Shown here: piece after piece, positions 34,913-46,500 of the stretch
Position numbering within the stretch: position 1 is the stretch's first letter
Layout: every line of letters starts with the position of its first letter
Source of the DNA: Planctomycetaceae bacterium
GTDB lineage: Bacteria > Planctomycetota > Planctomycetia > Planctomycetales > Planctomycetaceae
NCBI GenBank assembly: GCA_024742875.1
Contig: JANSXP010000047.1
Location: 1-59,235, forward strand
DNA: 59,235 bases
Reading direction: 5' to 3'
Made by a program: the position numbers and the translations under genes
Notes under the pieces: generated by a model
Database searches by the model: none
Told to the model about the DNA's origin: nothing
Seen by the model: the letters and a program-made list of their open reading frames with translations, nothing else

Positions 34913-36421
34913 ATGTCGCAAGTTTCCCGTCGTTCGTTTGTGAAATCGTCAGCCATCGCCGGAGCCGCTCTGGCCGCACCGGCCATTGGTCGTGCGGGCG
35001 TCTCCGCCAATGAGAAAATGGGAGCCTGCGTGGTCGGCGTCAACGGACGCGGCGGCAGTCATATCAGCGGCTGGCTCGGGGACGATCGCTGTGAGATACG
35101 TGCGATTGTGGATGTTGATGAAGACGTGGGCAACAAACGCTGTGATCAGATTGCCGGCAAGCAGGGTTCGCGGCCGAAGTTCTACACGGATATGCGCAAA
35201 GCGTTCGAGGATTCGGACGTGGATTTCATCAGTACAGCCACACCGAACCACTGGCACGCGCTCACAGGCATCTGGGCGATGCAGCGGGGCAAAGACGCCT
35301 ACGTGGAAAAGCCCGTCTGCCATAACGTTTACGAAGGCACAGCGCTGATCGCAGCCGCACGCAAGTACGAAAAGATGTGTCAGGTCGGCACCCAGTGTCG
35401 CAGCAGCAAAGCGTGCCGTGACGCTGTTGCCTTTTTGCAAAGCGGGGGAATCGGTGAAGTCAAATTTGCCCGTGGGTTGTGCTACAAGCGACGCGCGTCG
35501 ATTGGCGCTCTGGGAGATTACACCATCCCCGACAACGTCAACTTTGACATGTGGAGCGGCCCCGCTCAGTACACGGACCCCAAACTGACCCGCAAGCGAT
35601 TCCACTACGACTGGCACTGGCAGCGTCTGTATGGCAACGGCGATCTGGGCAATCAGGGGCCGCATCAGACGGACATCGCGCGCTGGGGACTGGGCATCGA
35701 CACGCACCCCAACACCATCCTGACCTACGGTGGTCGACTGGGCTATCAGGCCGAGCGCAAAGATCCCGCGTATGTCGATGCGGGTGACACGGGCAACACA
35801 GAGGTGTCAATCTACGACTACGGCGACAAATGCATCGTGTTTGAGACTCGCGGACTGAGTGTCAATGACTCTGACGACACAGAGCTGAACAAGCTGTTTC
35901 AAAGCACTAAAGGCAACAAGATTGGCGTCGTATTCTACGGTACCAAGGGCTACGTGGTGCAGAAGTCGTACACCCACTGCATCGCCTACGACATGGACAT
36001 GAACGTGATTCAGGAATTCAAAGGCGGCGGCGACCACTTTGGTAATTTCCTGGACGCATGCGTCAGTCGCAAACGGGAAGACCTGAACGCCGATGTTCGT
36101 GAAGGTCACCTGTCAGCGGCTGTCAGCCATCTGGGCAACATCTCGTATTACATGGGAGAGACCAACCGTGTGGACATCGCTGCCGTCACGGAAGCGGTCG
36201 GGAAAATCAAGAGTCTGGATGATGACAGCAAGACGCTGGAACGCACAGTGGCTCACCTGAAGAAAAACGGCGTGGATCTCGACAAGTACCCCATGTCACT
36301 GGGTGCTCTGCTGGAATTCGATCCCGCCAAAGAAGTGTTCACCAACAACGATGCGGCCAACGCATATCTGACTCGGGAGTATCGGGCCCCCTATATCTGC
36401 CCACTGGCCGATCAGGTCTGA
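34913..36421 (+). CDS. Tat-exported Gfo/Idh/MocA-family oxidoreductase
   Basis: 502 residues from ATG 34913; the longer in-frame start at 34832 would bury the signal. A twin-arginine signal (SRRSFVKSSAIAGAALAAPA, R6-R7) indicates export of a folded, cofactor-loaded protein. The Rossmann domain follows (GACVVGVNGRGGSH), with the family's EKP motif in YVEKPVCHN and a C-terminal alpha/beta substrate domain. Such planctomycete paralogues act on sugars or inositols with bound NAD(P); the substrate is unknown. The HWH in TPNHWHALT is typical of this subgroup. A strong terminator lies about 90 bases after its stop. Confidence 0.9.
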   Translation: MSQVSRRSFVKSSAIAGAALAAPAIGRAGVSANEKMGACVVGVNGRGGSHISGWLGDDRCEIRAIVDVDEDVGNKRCDQIAGKQGSRPKFYTDMRKAFEDSDVDFISTATPNHWHALTGIWAMQRGKDAYVEKPVCHNVYEGTALIAAARKYEKMCQVGTQCRSSKACRDAVAFLQSGGIGEVKFARGLCYKRRASIGALGDYTIPDNVNFDMWSGPAQYTDPKLTRKRFHYDWHWQRLYGNGDLGNQGPHQTDIARWGLGIDTHPNTILTYGGRLGYQAERKDPAYVDAGDTGNTEVSIYDYGDKCIVFETRGLSVNDSDDTELNKLFQSTKGNKIGVVFYGTKGYVVQKSYTHCIAYDMDMNVIQEFKGGGDHFGNFLDACVSRKREDLNADVREGHLSAAVSHLGNISYYMGETNRVDIAAVTEAVGKIKSLDDDSKTLERTVAHLKKNGVDLDKYPMSLGALLEFDPAKEVFTNNDAANAYLTREYRAPYICPLADQV

Positions 36422-36509
36422 ACCAGAATTTAACAACGGGCGCGTTTCTGATTCGCTGTTCGGTCTGGTGCTCGGAACGGCTGCTCCGAGCAATGGCAAC
36501 GTCCGCTGG

Positions 36510-36546
36510 CGGGCTTCAGTGCTGACTGAAGCCCGTTTTTTTTTTT
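36510..36546 (+). terminator. Rho-independent terminator after the oxidoreductase gene
   Basis: CGGGCTTCAGT (36510-36520) and ACTGAAGCCCG (36525-36535) pair perfectly over 11 bases with loop GCTG, followed by eleven T (36536-36546). The T-run touches the stop codon of the convergent VWA gene. Confidence 0.92.
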
Positions 36547-38378
36547 CAGGCCAGCCAGCGGCGGTGAAATCCACACCATTCCAGACCAAACAGAATCAGC
36601 ACGGTCAGCACCAGATACCACCACACAGGGCGGCCGCCCGGCCCTGCGTCTGTCGACTGTCGATCAACAGCTGACGTTACGGGAAGCAGACTGCCTTCAC
36701 TGTCACTGGCCATCTGGATGGCGGCAATGGGAGTGCGTGATTGGCTGTCTGGCGCGTCCCACACATAGACGCCTGAATGGGACACCGGCGGCAGGGTCAG
36801 TGACTCGTCATCCCACACGGCGCGCACCATTGGGGCTGCCTGGTCTGTTTCATTTTTCAGCAGGAGCACCTCCGGCAGGCGCTCGGAAAATCGCCTGCGA
36901 ATCTGCACCGCCTGGCCCACCGGCACAGAGGACCACAATTCGCTCGCATCATCGGCAGCTGCTGCAATGGTATTCCCCAGCAAAATGGGAAACGCAGTCC
37001 GCAGTGGCAGATCACTGTCGTTCAGCCCGATATTCAGGACCACCACGGGTCCCTCCGGCCGGGGAAACCTCAGCAGCAGTGGTGTGCCGCCTGCCGACTC
37101 GATCAGCACATCCGCCGGTGCCAGCGGCTCCAGACGCGCGGCCTGCGGCATCAACACGTTGTCCAAACGCACGTTTCTGGTCAGTTCATCCTCCTGCTGG
37201 CGTCCCACCAGTGGCGTCTGTTCTGTTCCGCTGATGTTCCAAAGCGAAGTGGGGCCCTGCGGCTGGACCACGATCACAGGACCTGTCGGCAGATCCTGAG
37301 GAACGTCGCCATCCAGGACCAGAATTTCAGATTCGTTCTGCCCCGGCACAAGGTCCGTGACCGTCAGTTCCACCAGGGCATTGGCCGCGAGAACCTGCTG
37401 CAGGAACCACTGCCCGGCGGTCACAAGCGTGACAGACACAGGTGGTCGTGCGGGCAAAATGGCAGACGCAAAGTTGTCAGCGCGCAAGCCATCGGCAAGA
37501 TCCACGGAGGCAGTCACCACTCCTCCCTTCGACGATCGAAATTCCAATACGTCTGACCAGCGGGAACCAGGCTGCACGATCACCTCCAGGACATCGAGAA
37601 TCTCACCGTCCAGCTGAATTTCAAACTGACCTGACAACTCCACACGGCTGTGCGACTGAATCTCCACAAGGACCTGCCAGGTCAACGGGTCGCGAAAGCT
37701 GCGACGGACCTGCAGCGTCGTAATCCCGGCGTTATCGAGCGGTTCTCCGACAAGGTCCACCAGAACGCCCTCAGCCCAGTCAGCCTGGGAACCACAGCCA
37801 TCAGTAATCAAATGAATGTCAGCGTCCTGATCTCTCACCAGCAGACTGGCCATGGTAACGGCTGATTCGAGGTCGTTGGGAGCATCGGAGCAGGAGATCT
37901 TTTCGAGTGTCTCACGCAGCGTCCCGGCGTGGGGCGTGAGTCCACACAGGACTTCCGCCGGGCGAGCGCCCGTGACGATCGCCATTTCGTCCTGTCCGTT
38001 GAGTCCGTCGATCAGGCGGTTCACACGGGCCAGTGCCTCGTTAAACCGACGTCCTGACGTACCGGCCGTCTGAGCCTGCATACTGGCGGACGTATCGAGC
38101 ACGACGACCAGCGTGCGGCCGCGTTTGGCGGTATCGTGAAATTCCGGACCTGCCAGGCTGAAGACCAGCAACAGCAACAGCAACAACTGCACCAGTAATG
38201 ACATCACATGCCGCAGCCGCAGCCACAGCGCTCGTGGAGGCGTTTCTTCGGCAACCTGCTGCCAGAACATCACCGACCCTACAGTAACCCGCCGTGTGCG
38301 CATCTTCAGCAGAAAGAAGATCACGATCGGTACGGCCAGCGCTGACCAGAGGAATGCTGTGGGATTCAGAAATGACAT
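36546..38378 (-). CDS. BatA/VWA-domain membrane protein
   Basis: 610 residues. N-terminal BatA (aerotolerance) module with two hydrophobic segments (about 8-25 and 58-76), then a von Willebrand A domain with MIDAS motif DTSAS (95-99), a long extracytoplasmic region and a C-terminal transmembrane helix (WWYLVLTVLILFGLEW) with a short basic tail. Last gene of the moxR-DUF58-BatA operon (gaps of 36 and 31 bases). Proteins of this set are proposed to act with the MoxR AAA+ ATPase as chaperone or metal-insertion systems of the envelope; target unknown. Confidence 0.87.
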   Translation of the reverse strand: MSFLNPTAFLWSALAVPIVIFFLLKMRTRRVTVGSVMFWQQVAEETPPRALWLRLRHVMSLLVQLLLLLLLVFSLAGPEFHDTAKRGRTLVVVLDTSASMQAQTAGTSGRRFNEALARVNRLIDGLNGQDEMAIVTGARPAEVLCGLTPHAGTLRETLEKISCSDAPNDLESAVTMASLLVRDQDADIHLITDGCGSQADWAEGVLVDLVGEPLDNAGITTLQVRRSFRDPLTWQVLVEIQSHSRVELSGQFEIQLDGEILDVLEVIVQPGSRWSDVLEFRSSKGGVVTASVDLADGLRADNFASAILPARPPVSVTLVTAGQWFLQQVLAANALVELTVTDLVPGQNESEILVLDGDVPQDLPTGPVIVVQPQGPTSLWNISGTEQTPLVGRQQEDELTRNVRLDNVLMPQAARLEPLAPADVLIESAGGTPLLLRFPRPEGPVVVLNIGLNDSDLPLRTAFPILLGNTIAAAADDASELWSSVPVGQAVQIRRRFSERLPEVLLLKNETDQAAPMVRAVWDDESLTLPPVSHSGVYVWDAPDSQSRTPIAAIQMASDSEGSLLPVTSAVDRQSTDAGPGGRPVWWYLVLTVLILFGLEWCGFHRRWLA

Positions 38379-38409
38379 CGTCAGCGAAAAGAATCAGGCC
38401 CAGTCTAGG

Positions 38410-39291
38410 TCAGGAAAGGCTCGCACCGCCGGACCGCAGCATCTGCAGAACGAGGTCGTCGTAAGCCACCGAAGTGTCAGTGATGGAACAGCCCACCGCT
38501 TTGTCGAGACAAAACTGTCGCAGCTCTGTCAGGAATGACTCAAACGCTTTTTGATAGGCACGCACCTGCTGCTCGGTCACCGTCATACGGCGCTGCTCAC
38601 CGCTTTCACTGTCGACCAGCTCCACATCCCCCAGCAGGCCGGGCGCGGCCTCCTGGGGACTGTGAATCTGCACCACATGTGGTTCGAACCGCTGATACCT
38701 CAAACGATCGATGGACGTCTGGTAACCTTCCGGCGCAAACAGATCGCTCAGCAGCACGGCCAGCCCGGGACGTGGAGCTCGCTGGACAAATTCGCTCACC
38801 AGCCGCGGCAGACTGGTGCCAGCCCCGGTTGCCTGAAGCTGGTTAAGAAAATCCATCAATGCCACGATCCTCGCCTTACCGCGAGTGAGTGCAAACTCGT
38901 GGAGCACGCCATCAGCAAACGCAAAAACGGCGATGCGGTCCAGATCGGACAGCGCTATGTAGGCCAGCGCGGCCGTTAGCTGCCGCGCCAGATCAAACTT
39001 CACACCGCCATCCACAGCCATGCTGCAGGAGCAGTCAAGCAGCAGATAAACATGCAGGTCCTGCTCCTCCTGAAACCGCTTCAGCAGCAGTTCGCCATGA
39101 CGGGCATACAGGTTCCAGTCCAGATATCGAAAGTCATCCCCGGCGGTGTACTGCCGATGATCGGCGAACTCGATGCCACTGCCCAGTTGCCGACTGCGGC
39201 GCTGCGCCATCATCTGCCCCGCAAACGCCCTGCGGGACACCAGCGACAGGTAATCCAGTCGTTGCAGAAAGTCATCGTCAAACAGCGGCAT
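38410..39291 (-). CDS. DUF58 domain protein (VWA-like)
   Basis: 293 residues. The DUF58 hallmark YTAGDDFRYLDWN (48-60) is followed by a MIDAS-like DCSCS (86-90) within a VWA-type fold. No membrane segment: a cytoplasmic partner of MoxR. The C-terminal part holds LTELRQFCLDKAVGCSITDTSVAYDDLV, usual for the family. Sits between moxR and the BatA/VWA gene on one transcript, an arrangement widely conserved in bacteria. Confidence 0.92.
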   Translation of the reverse strand: MPLFDDDFLQRLDYLSLVSRRAFAGQMMAQRRSRQLGSGIEFADHRQYTAGDDFRYLDWNLYARHGELLLKRFQEEQDLHVYLLLDCSCSMAVDGGVKFDLARQLTAALAYIALSDLDRIAVFAFADGVLHEFALTRGKARIVALMDFLNQLQATGAGTSLPRLVSEFVQRAPRPGLAVLLSDLFAPEGYQTSIDRLRYQRFEPHVVQIHSPQEAAPGLLGDVELVDSESGEQRRMTVTEQQVRAYQKAFESFLTELRQFCLDKAVGCSITDTSVAYDDLVLQMLRSGGASLS

Positions 39292-39327
39292 GCAGTGCTC
39301 TCATCGCCGACAGAGAATTTGTCAGTC

Positions 39328-40305
<978 letters not shown>

Positions 40306-40591
40306 CCGGAGATCCTGACACGTCAACAAAGATTCGGGACAGACGGGAGTCCGTCCAACTGACATTCGAAGCCGCTCTGGTGGGAAACAGCGACTGCTGT
40401 CAGGGTTCCTCGCGGATCGTTTGCCAACCCTAAGTGTCCGTCTCGCTGATTGCAAGAGATCCGCAAATCCGACACGAATTGCGGCCAATTCCCGTGCCAG
40501 TTCACTCTGGCATCAGCCATTGGCTAAAATACGGGGCCCGGCGTATGGTCTTCACGTCGGGCCTCCATCTTTCCCTGCCAGTGCCCAAATC

Positions 40592-43500
40592 ATGCTCACC
40601 CCGGTCACCCATCCTTTTTGCAGGCCACTCAGTCTGTGGCTGATCTGTGTGACCTGTCTGTTGACCGTTTCCTCGCCCGCTGATGAGATCAGTCGAGAAC
40701 AGAAGCTGGCCGACAGATACCTGCTGCTGCTCAAACGAAGCCCGAGGGAAGGTACGGCTCTCGACAAAGTGTTTGAGTATCACCGATCTGCCGGCTCACT
40801 GGATGCTCTTGTGGATGCACTCCGCAGGGAGGGTGAGACTGGCATGGATGGCGGGGCCCACTTTGTCCGAGGTCTGATCGAACTGCGACGGGGCAAAATC
40901 GATCAGGCAGAAAACGCTCTGCAGTCGGCCGCCACGCAGCGGAAAGACGATGGCGTTCTGCTGATGTATCGCGCTCGCATTGCCTCCGCGCAGCAGAATC
41001 GCACGACCGCCATTGACCATTACGAAGACGCACTGCAGGCTGGTCTTCCGGCAGCACTCGAAGAAAGCGTCTTCCCTGCACTCGGTCGGTTGTATCAGCA
41101 GACCGGACAGCCAGCCAAAGCGGCCGAAGTATGGCGGCGATTTGAAGCAGCGTTTCCCAACGATCTTCAGGTGCTGCAGCAAATCGCCGAAGAGCTCAAA
41201 GAAGGTGGCTTTTCCGAGGAAGCTCTGCAGCGCTATGAGAAACTGATGGCCGCCAGCCGCGACCCGGAACAGAGAATGCAGTTCCTGCTGGCCGCTGCCG
41301 ACCTGAAGCGAAGTTTGCAACGTTCGCAGGAAGCAAAAGCGGAGCTGGCCACAGCGCTGGAGTCCATCAAACCCAGCAGCTGGCTGTATGGTGAGATCCA
41401 GCAGCGGATTGAGACGATCTACCTGGACACTGGTGACACTGCGGGGCTCATTGCCTGGTACGATTCCCGATTGCAGCAAAACCCTGACGACATCGCCACG
41501 ATAGTTCGTCTGGCGCGCCTGCTCGACAGCGAAGGGCGTCCCAGTGAAGCAATTGCCAGGCTGACGGCCGCCATCCCGAAAGCCCCCGCAGACGACAGAC
41601 TGGGAAACCAGCTGATCACACTGCTGGAACAGAACAATCAGATTGATGCCGCTATCGCACAGTGCGAACGACTGCACGGCCAACTGATTTCAGTCGGCGG
41701 TGCCACGTCGGACCTGACGGAACGCTGGGGGCGACTGTGCCTGCGGACCGACAAGCCCCTCCCGCAGCGACAGGCTGACGCATTGCTGGTTTGGCAAACA
41801 ATGGCCGACGGCAGCGACGACACCACAGCCATCCTGCGGGTCGCCAATCTGCTGAGTGATGCCGGCATGACCGAGGCGGAAACGTACTATCGGCGGGCCG
41901 TTCGTGCGAGTGCCGACAGCCTGCTGGCACGCGAGTCTCTGGGGGGATGGCTGCATTCCGCGGGCCGTATCGCAGAAGCGGTCGAAGTCTGGGAACAAAT
42001 AGCCGCACCGGATCTGGCAACAGCGCAACGCCTGCGGCAGCTCGGGGAAATCTATGCAAATTACGGGCTGAAAGATCAGCACCGTGAAACGCTGGAGCGA
42101 CTGCAGCAGCTCTCTCCGCGCTTCCAGGACGTTCTGATTCTGGCAGAACTGCTGACCGAAAGCGGTGACTTCTCTGGTGCCATGGTCATGCTGCAGCAGG
42201 CAGACGAGCTGGCCACATCAGATGCAGAACGCCGGTCTGTACTGGATCGTCAGGTCGTCAATGCCAGAGAGTCGGGCCAGCTGTCGGTCCGCATTTCAGC
42301 TTTGCAGCGGCAGCCTCCGGCAAAGACCTCCGCTCACAGTCAGATACTGCTGGCACTGTTGCTTGCCGAGGCGGGCCGTGAGGGGGAAGCACTGACGGCC
42401 ATCCAGACGGCCGTCGCGCGGCAGACTGATTCTTTGCTCTGCCAGAGCGTGGCGGCCGAACTTCAGGAAACATCGGGGCGCTGGACACAGGCCATTTCCT
42501 CGCGGATGGCGCTGGCCAGGCTGGACCGCCGGGAGGCCTCTGAGCATCTGCGGAAAGTTGTCGAACTGCATCGGAGGCTGGGACAGTTTGAGCGTGCCGT
42601 CTCCGCCGGTGAAACTCTGCTGGAAGCGGCACCGGCCAATGTGGCAAATTATCAGTTTGTCGCCGATATGTGCCTGGACCTGGGCCAGGTCGAGCGAGCG
42701 GGCGAAATCCTGAATCGCTGTGTGCAGGCCAATCCGTCCAGCGTTGCCGCACTGCAGGCGCTGGGCGAACATCTGGGGCAGCGCTTCCGCACAGCCGAGG
42801 CGATTGACGCCTACTGGTCGGCGCTGGAACAAACCACAGACCCACAGCGTCGGCAGACCATTCTGACATCGCTGGCAGACCTGGCCACCCGCAGCGGTCG
42901 TTTCCCCGAGCTGGTGTCGCGGCTGCGTCGGTGGTCATCCCGTCTGAGCGCCAGTGAAGCGGCCCGCAACATGGCCATCGCGCTGCGGGCGGGCGGCAGT
43001 CTGGGAGCGGCGAAGAAACTGCTGCTGGCGGAGCATCGCAGATCGCCCCGTGACGTGGAAACGCTGAAAGCTCTGGTCCAGCTGGCGGAACAGGAAGAGG
43101 ACTTTACGGCGGCCGTGACATTTCAACAGCAGCTGTTTTCCGTCAGCCGGTCGCAGGAAGCAGAGAATCGCCTTGGCAGCCTGATTGTGCGGGCTGCAGA
43201 ATCCTCCCGCGATCTGGAAACATGGGTACGTGAATCCCGCGTGGATCTGCCGGCAACGGTGGTCGTCCAGCAGGTCGATCGGCTGCTGCAGGAGAATCGC
43301 CTGGCGGAAAGTCGTGCCTTCTGTGAACGACTTCTGGAGTCATCCCCGGACAACTGGGAAGCCCTGTATCGCATCGCCGTGATCGCGGCACGGCAGCAGC
43401 GTACCGACGAATGCCGGCAGGTGTGCCAACAGCTCATGAGCCTGACGATCCCGGATTCCACGCCGGCTGGCTCATCGTCAGGCACCGCGCCGCCATCGAG

Positions 43501-46500
43501 TCTGGATCTGCTGTCGGCCATGGCCGATCGCTCCGCATCGGCCGTACAACGACGGATCAACTGGCTGCTGCAACTTGCCCGCAGCGACGGATGGCCGGAA
43601 GCTGCCGACGGTCGCATCCCTGAGTTTCGAAACTTTGCTGCATGTCGCCTGCATACCAGCCTGCTGTGGTGGCAAACCTGCCAGACACAGAGCGAACGAA
43701 CGGAATTGCTCCAGCTCCTGCGTCCTCAATCAGACACCGGGATGCTTAACTGGTCATGGTGGCTGTTGACATACCGGAGCAATCGGGCTCAGCCGTCCGC
43801 TACGCATGTGGAGAGTTTCGTAACGGCCACCGAGAAGTTGCTTCAAGTCGACTACCCGGAGACCCACGCCGCTTTCCTGGCCACTGTCTGGCTGCGAAAC
43901 CGACTGCCGCAGGAGCCGCCAGCACTGCCGAACGACGTATTCCAGTCTTTACAGCGGTCGATCCGTGTCGTGGCAGACGTGATGCCCGTCAACACGCTGC
44001 AGGCAGCCCGGATCCAGCAGGAGATTCGACGTTACGACAATACGGTCCAGTCAGAATTCATCCGAGTCCTGTCTGCAGACGACGCCTCTGTGCAGACGCG
44101 GGAACTGGCGCTTCAGCTGGCAGCGTCTGATGACAGGACGTTCATTGCTCAACTGCACGCACTTTCCTCCGCGTGGCAACAGCAGGGAATCGCCCCGACG
44201 GAAGGAAGTATCCTGCGACGGCTGGGAAGTGTTTTGTATCCCAGAGTGCTGCGCGATGTTCGTAACGACAATCCTGATTCCGCCGCCGGATATGTGGTCG
44301 CCTATTTGCAGCTGAGATCTCGTCTGCCTGATCTGGTCGACAACACTTCTGCAACGGCTTCGGATTCCGTGGAAGTCTTTGAACGTCGCAACATCGTGAT
44401 CAAAAGTCAGCCGGGACTTTTCCAGCAGCGTAGACTTGTCCGGGCAGGAGGCATTCTGACGAGCGACGATCATGCCTTCCTGGTGAATCTGCTCGAAATC
44501 TTCCCTGAGGCGCAGGGCTCAGGGCTGCCACAACTGGTCGCCGAGCAGATCTCACAGAGCGACAACCCCGGTCGCGTCGTACTGGAACTGATGGCCGCTG
44601 AACTGGGCAGCCTGCAGGGCGACGTGGAGACAGCGATTGTTCACGTCATTCGCGCGGCGGCTGTCGGCGAGAACAATGTGCGTTTGCGCGTCTGCCTGGC
44701 GGCCTGGTATGGCGACCAGGGAAATCAGGCCGACGCGCTGGCGCTGCTGGATACCATCGACAAAGATCAGCCGGTTCTGCTGCAGGAACGCGAAACGATG
44801 GCTCTCGATTTTGCGGCGGCGACTGGTCGAACGGATCGCGTAAAAACGGCGGCCGAACGATTGTTTGGTCTGCGACTGTCTGGTCGACAGGCGGACGACC
44901 TGAGTCGGCGAATGCGGGCGCTGGGACTGACCGCCGAGGCTGATGCCCTGCGCGACCGCCAGCGTTCCGGTCAGCGGGACACGCTGCGAGACAAAGTCCG
45001 ACTCATGGGCTCAGAGTCACAGGAAGTCGCCGTCGAAATTGCCATCGAACTTTTGCGGCAGACGGACTCAGATGTCGTGTCATGGACAAGCGACATCTCT
45101 TCTGACAAAGCACGTCAGGCGGCTGTTGATGTGCTGGGCGCAGCGGGGCGTCTGGGGGATATGATTCGTACAGCCGAACTGCGTCTGCAGGAGTCGCCGG
45201 ATTCTGTGCGACTTAACGAGGAACTACTGAGCTTCTATGAGGCATCAGGTCTGACACAAAAGGCAGACGCCGTTCGTGAAAGACTGCACGTACTGTCGCC
45301 GGAAACAGTCGACTCGATGATGCAGGCCGCCGCCGACTTTGAACGCCGCAAAGAGAACCAAAGTGCTGCGGATCGGTACCTTGCCGTCTTTGAACGCGAC
45401 CCTCTCCGCTTTGCTCAGGACTACTTCCGCTACCTGAGACTGTTCGCCGATGCCGACCGCCTGCCTCAGATTGCCGATCTCATGCTGCAGCCGACAACCC
45501 TGAAACGCCTGCAGAATCACCATCATGTAGTGATGGAGACCGTTCAATTCCTGTTTGCTGCATCCACGAGGTCGGATGAAAACCGCACGCGGGAAAAAGG
45601 CCTGCTGCTGTTTCGTGCTGCCTGGCAGCAGTTCCCCAATTACCGAAGATCGATCGTCAGCAATATTCACACTGACGCCATGTGGGAACTGCCGGAACTG
45701 GTTGAATACGCTCGAGACGGCCTCATCCCTCAGTCGATGCAGCAGGCGATTGCCAGACCGTGGCAGGGGCTGGCCGAAAAACTGGACCACGCCGAGGACG
45801 GCAGTGTCCGCGGCACGCTTTCCCGCATCCGCACATCACTGCAGCAGGACCGTAAGCTGGCCGCCCGCTACACGCAGCGAGTGGAGCGAGCGCTCCAGGA
45901 GTATCCGAACTGGCACGGTGGTCGAGTGCTGCTGGCCGTGCTGCTGCTGGATCAGGAACGAGCCGAGCAGTCCGGCGCTCTTCTGGAGCAAATTGCCGCA
46001 GACAAAGAAGCCCTGTTCATGCCTGTGCATGTGGCGTGGCTGCTGAGCCAGGAGATCCTCCGATCGGACGCGCGCCATCTGGATGCCCCATCCATTGACC
46101 TTCTGCAGCGCGTGCTGAAAGCAGAACCGCCATTCCCGACTGGTGTTGCGAACTCCGCATCCCTCTGGCTGGCCCGCCGTTTCCATCAGCGTGCCGAACA
46201 CAGCCGCGCTGTTGCCGTCATAACGGAGAGCCTTCGTCGACTCCGTATCACGGCCCCTCTGCAGCGAGCCACCATCGTGCTGGACGCTGCTGAAGAACTG
46301 CGTCGGCTGGGTTACCAGTTTCACGCTCTGAGAACTGCACAGCAAATCACGGCCGCCCTGTTTGCCGATCCCACCGACAAACCGGCGCGAAAGCTGCTTG
46401 ATCGCGCCGCTGCGATGAGACGAACGGCCGATGATCTGTCCAGCCGGGCAGCCGCCCTCTATCTGCAGATGTCTGCCAGTCGACAGAAGGAAGACCTGTT

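Noticed and set aside
40796-41683. 295-codon minus-strand frame inside the TPR gene
   Set aside because: Shadow of the TPR coding sequence; rich in Cys/Phe/Gly, with no domain.
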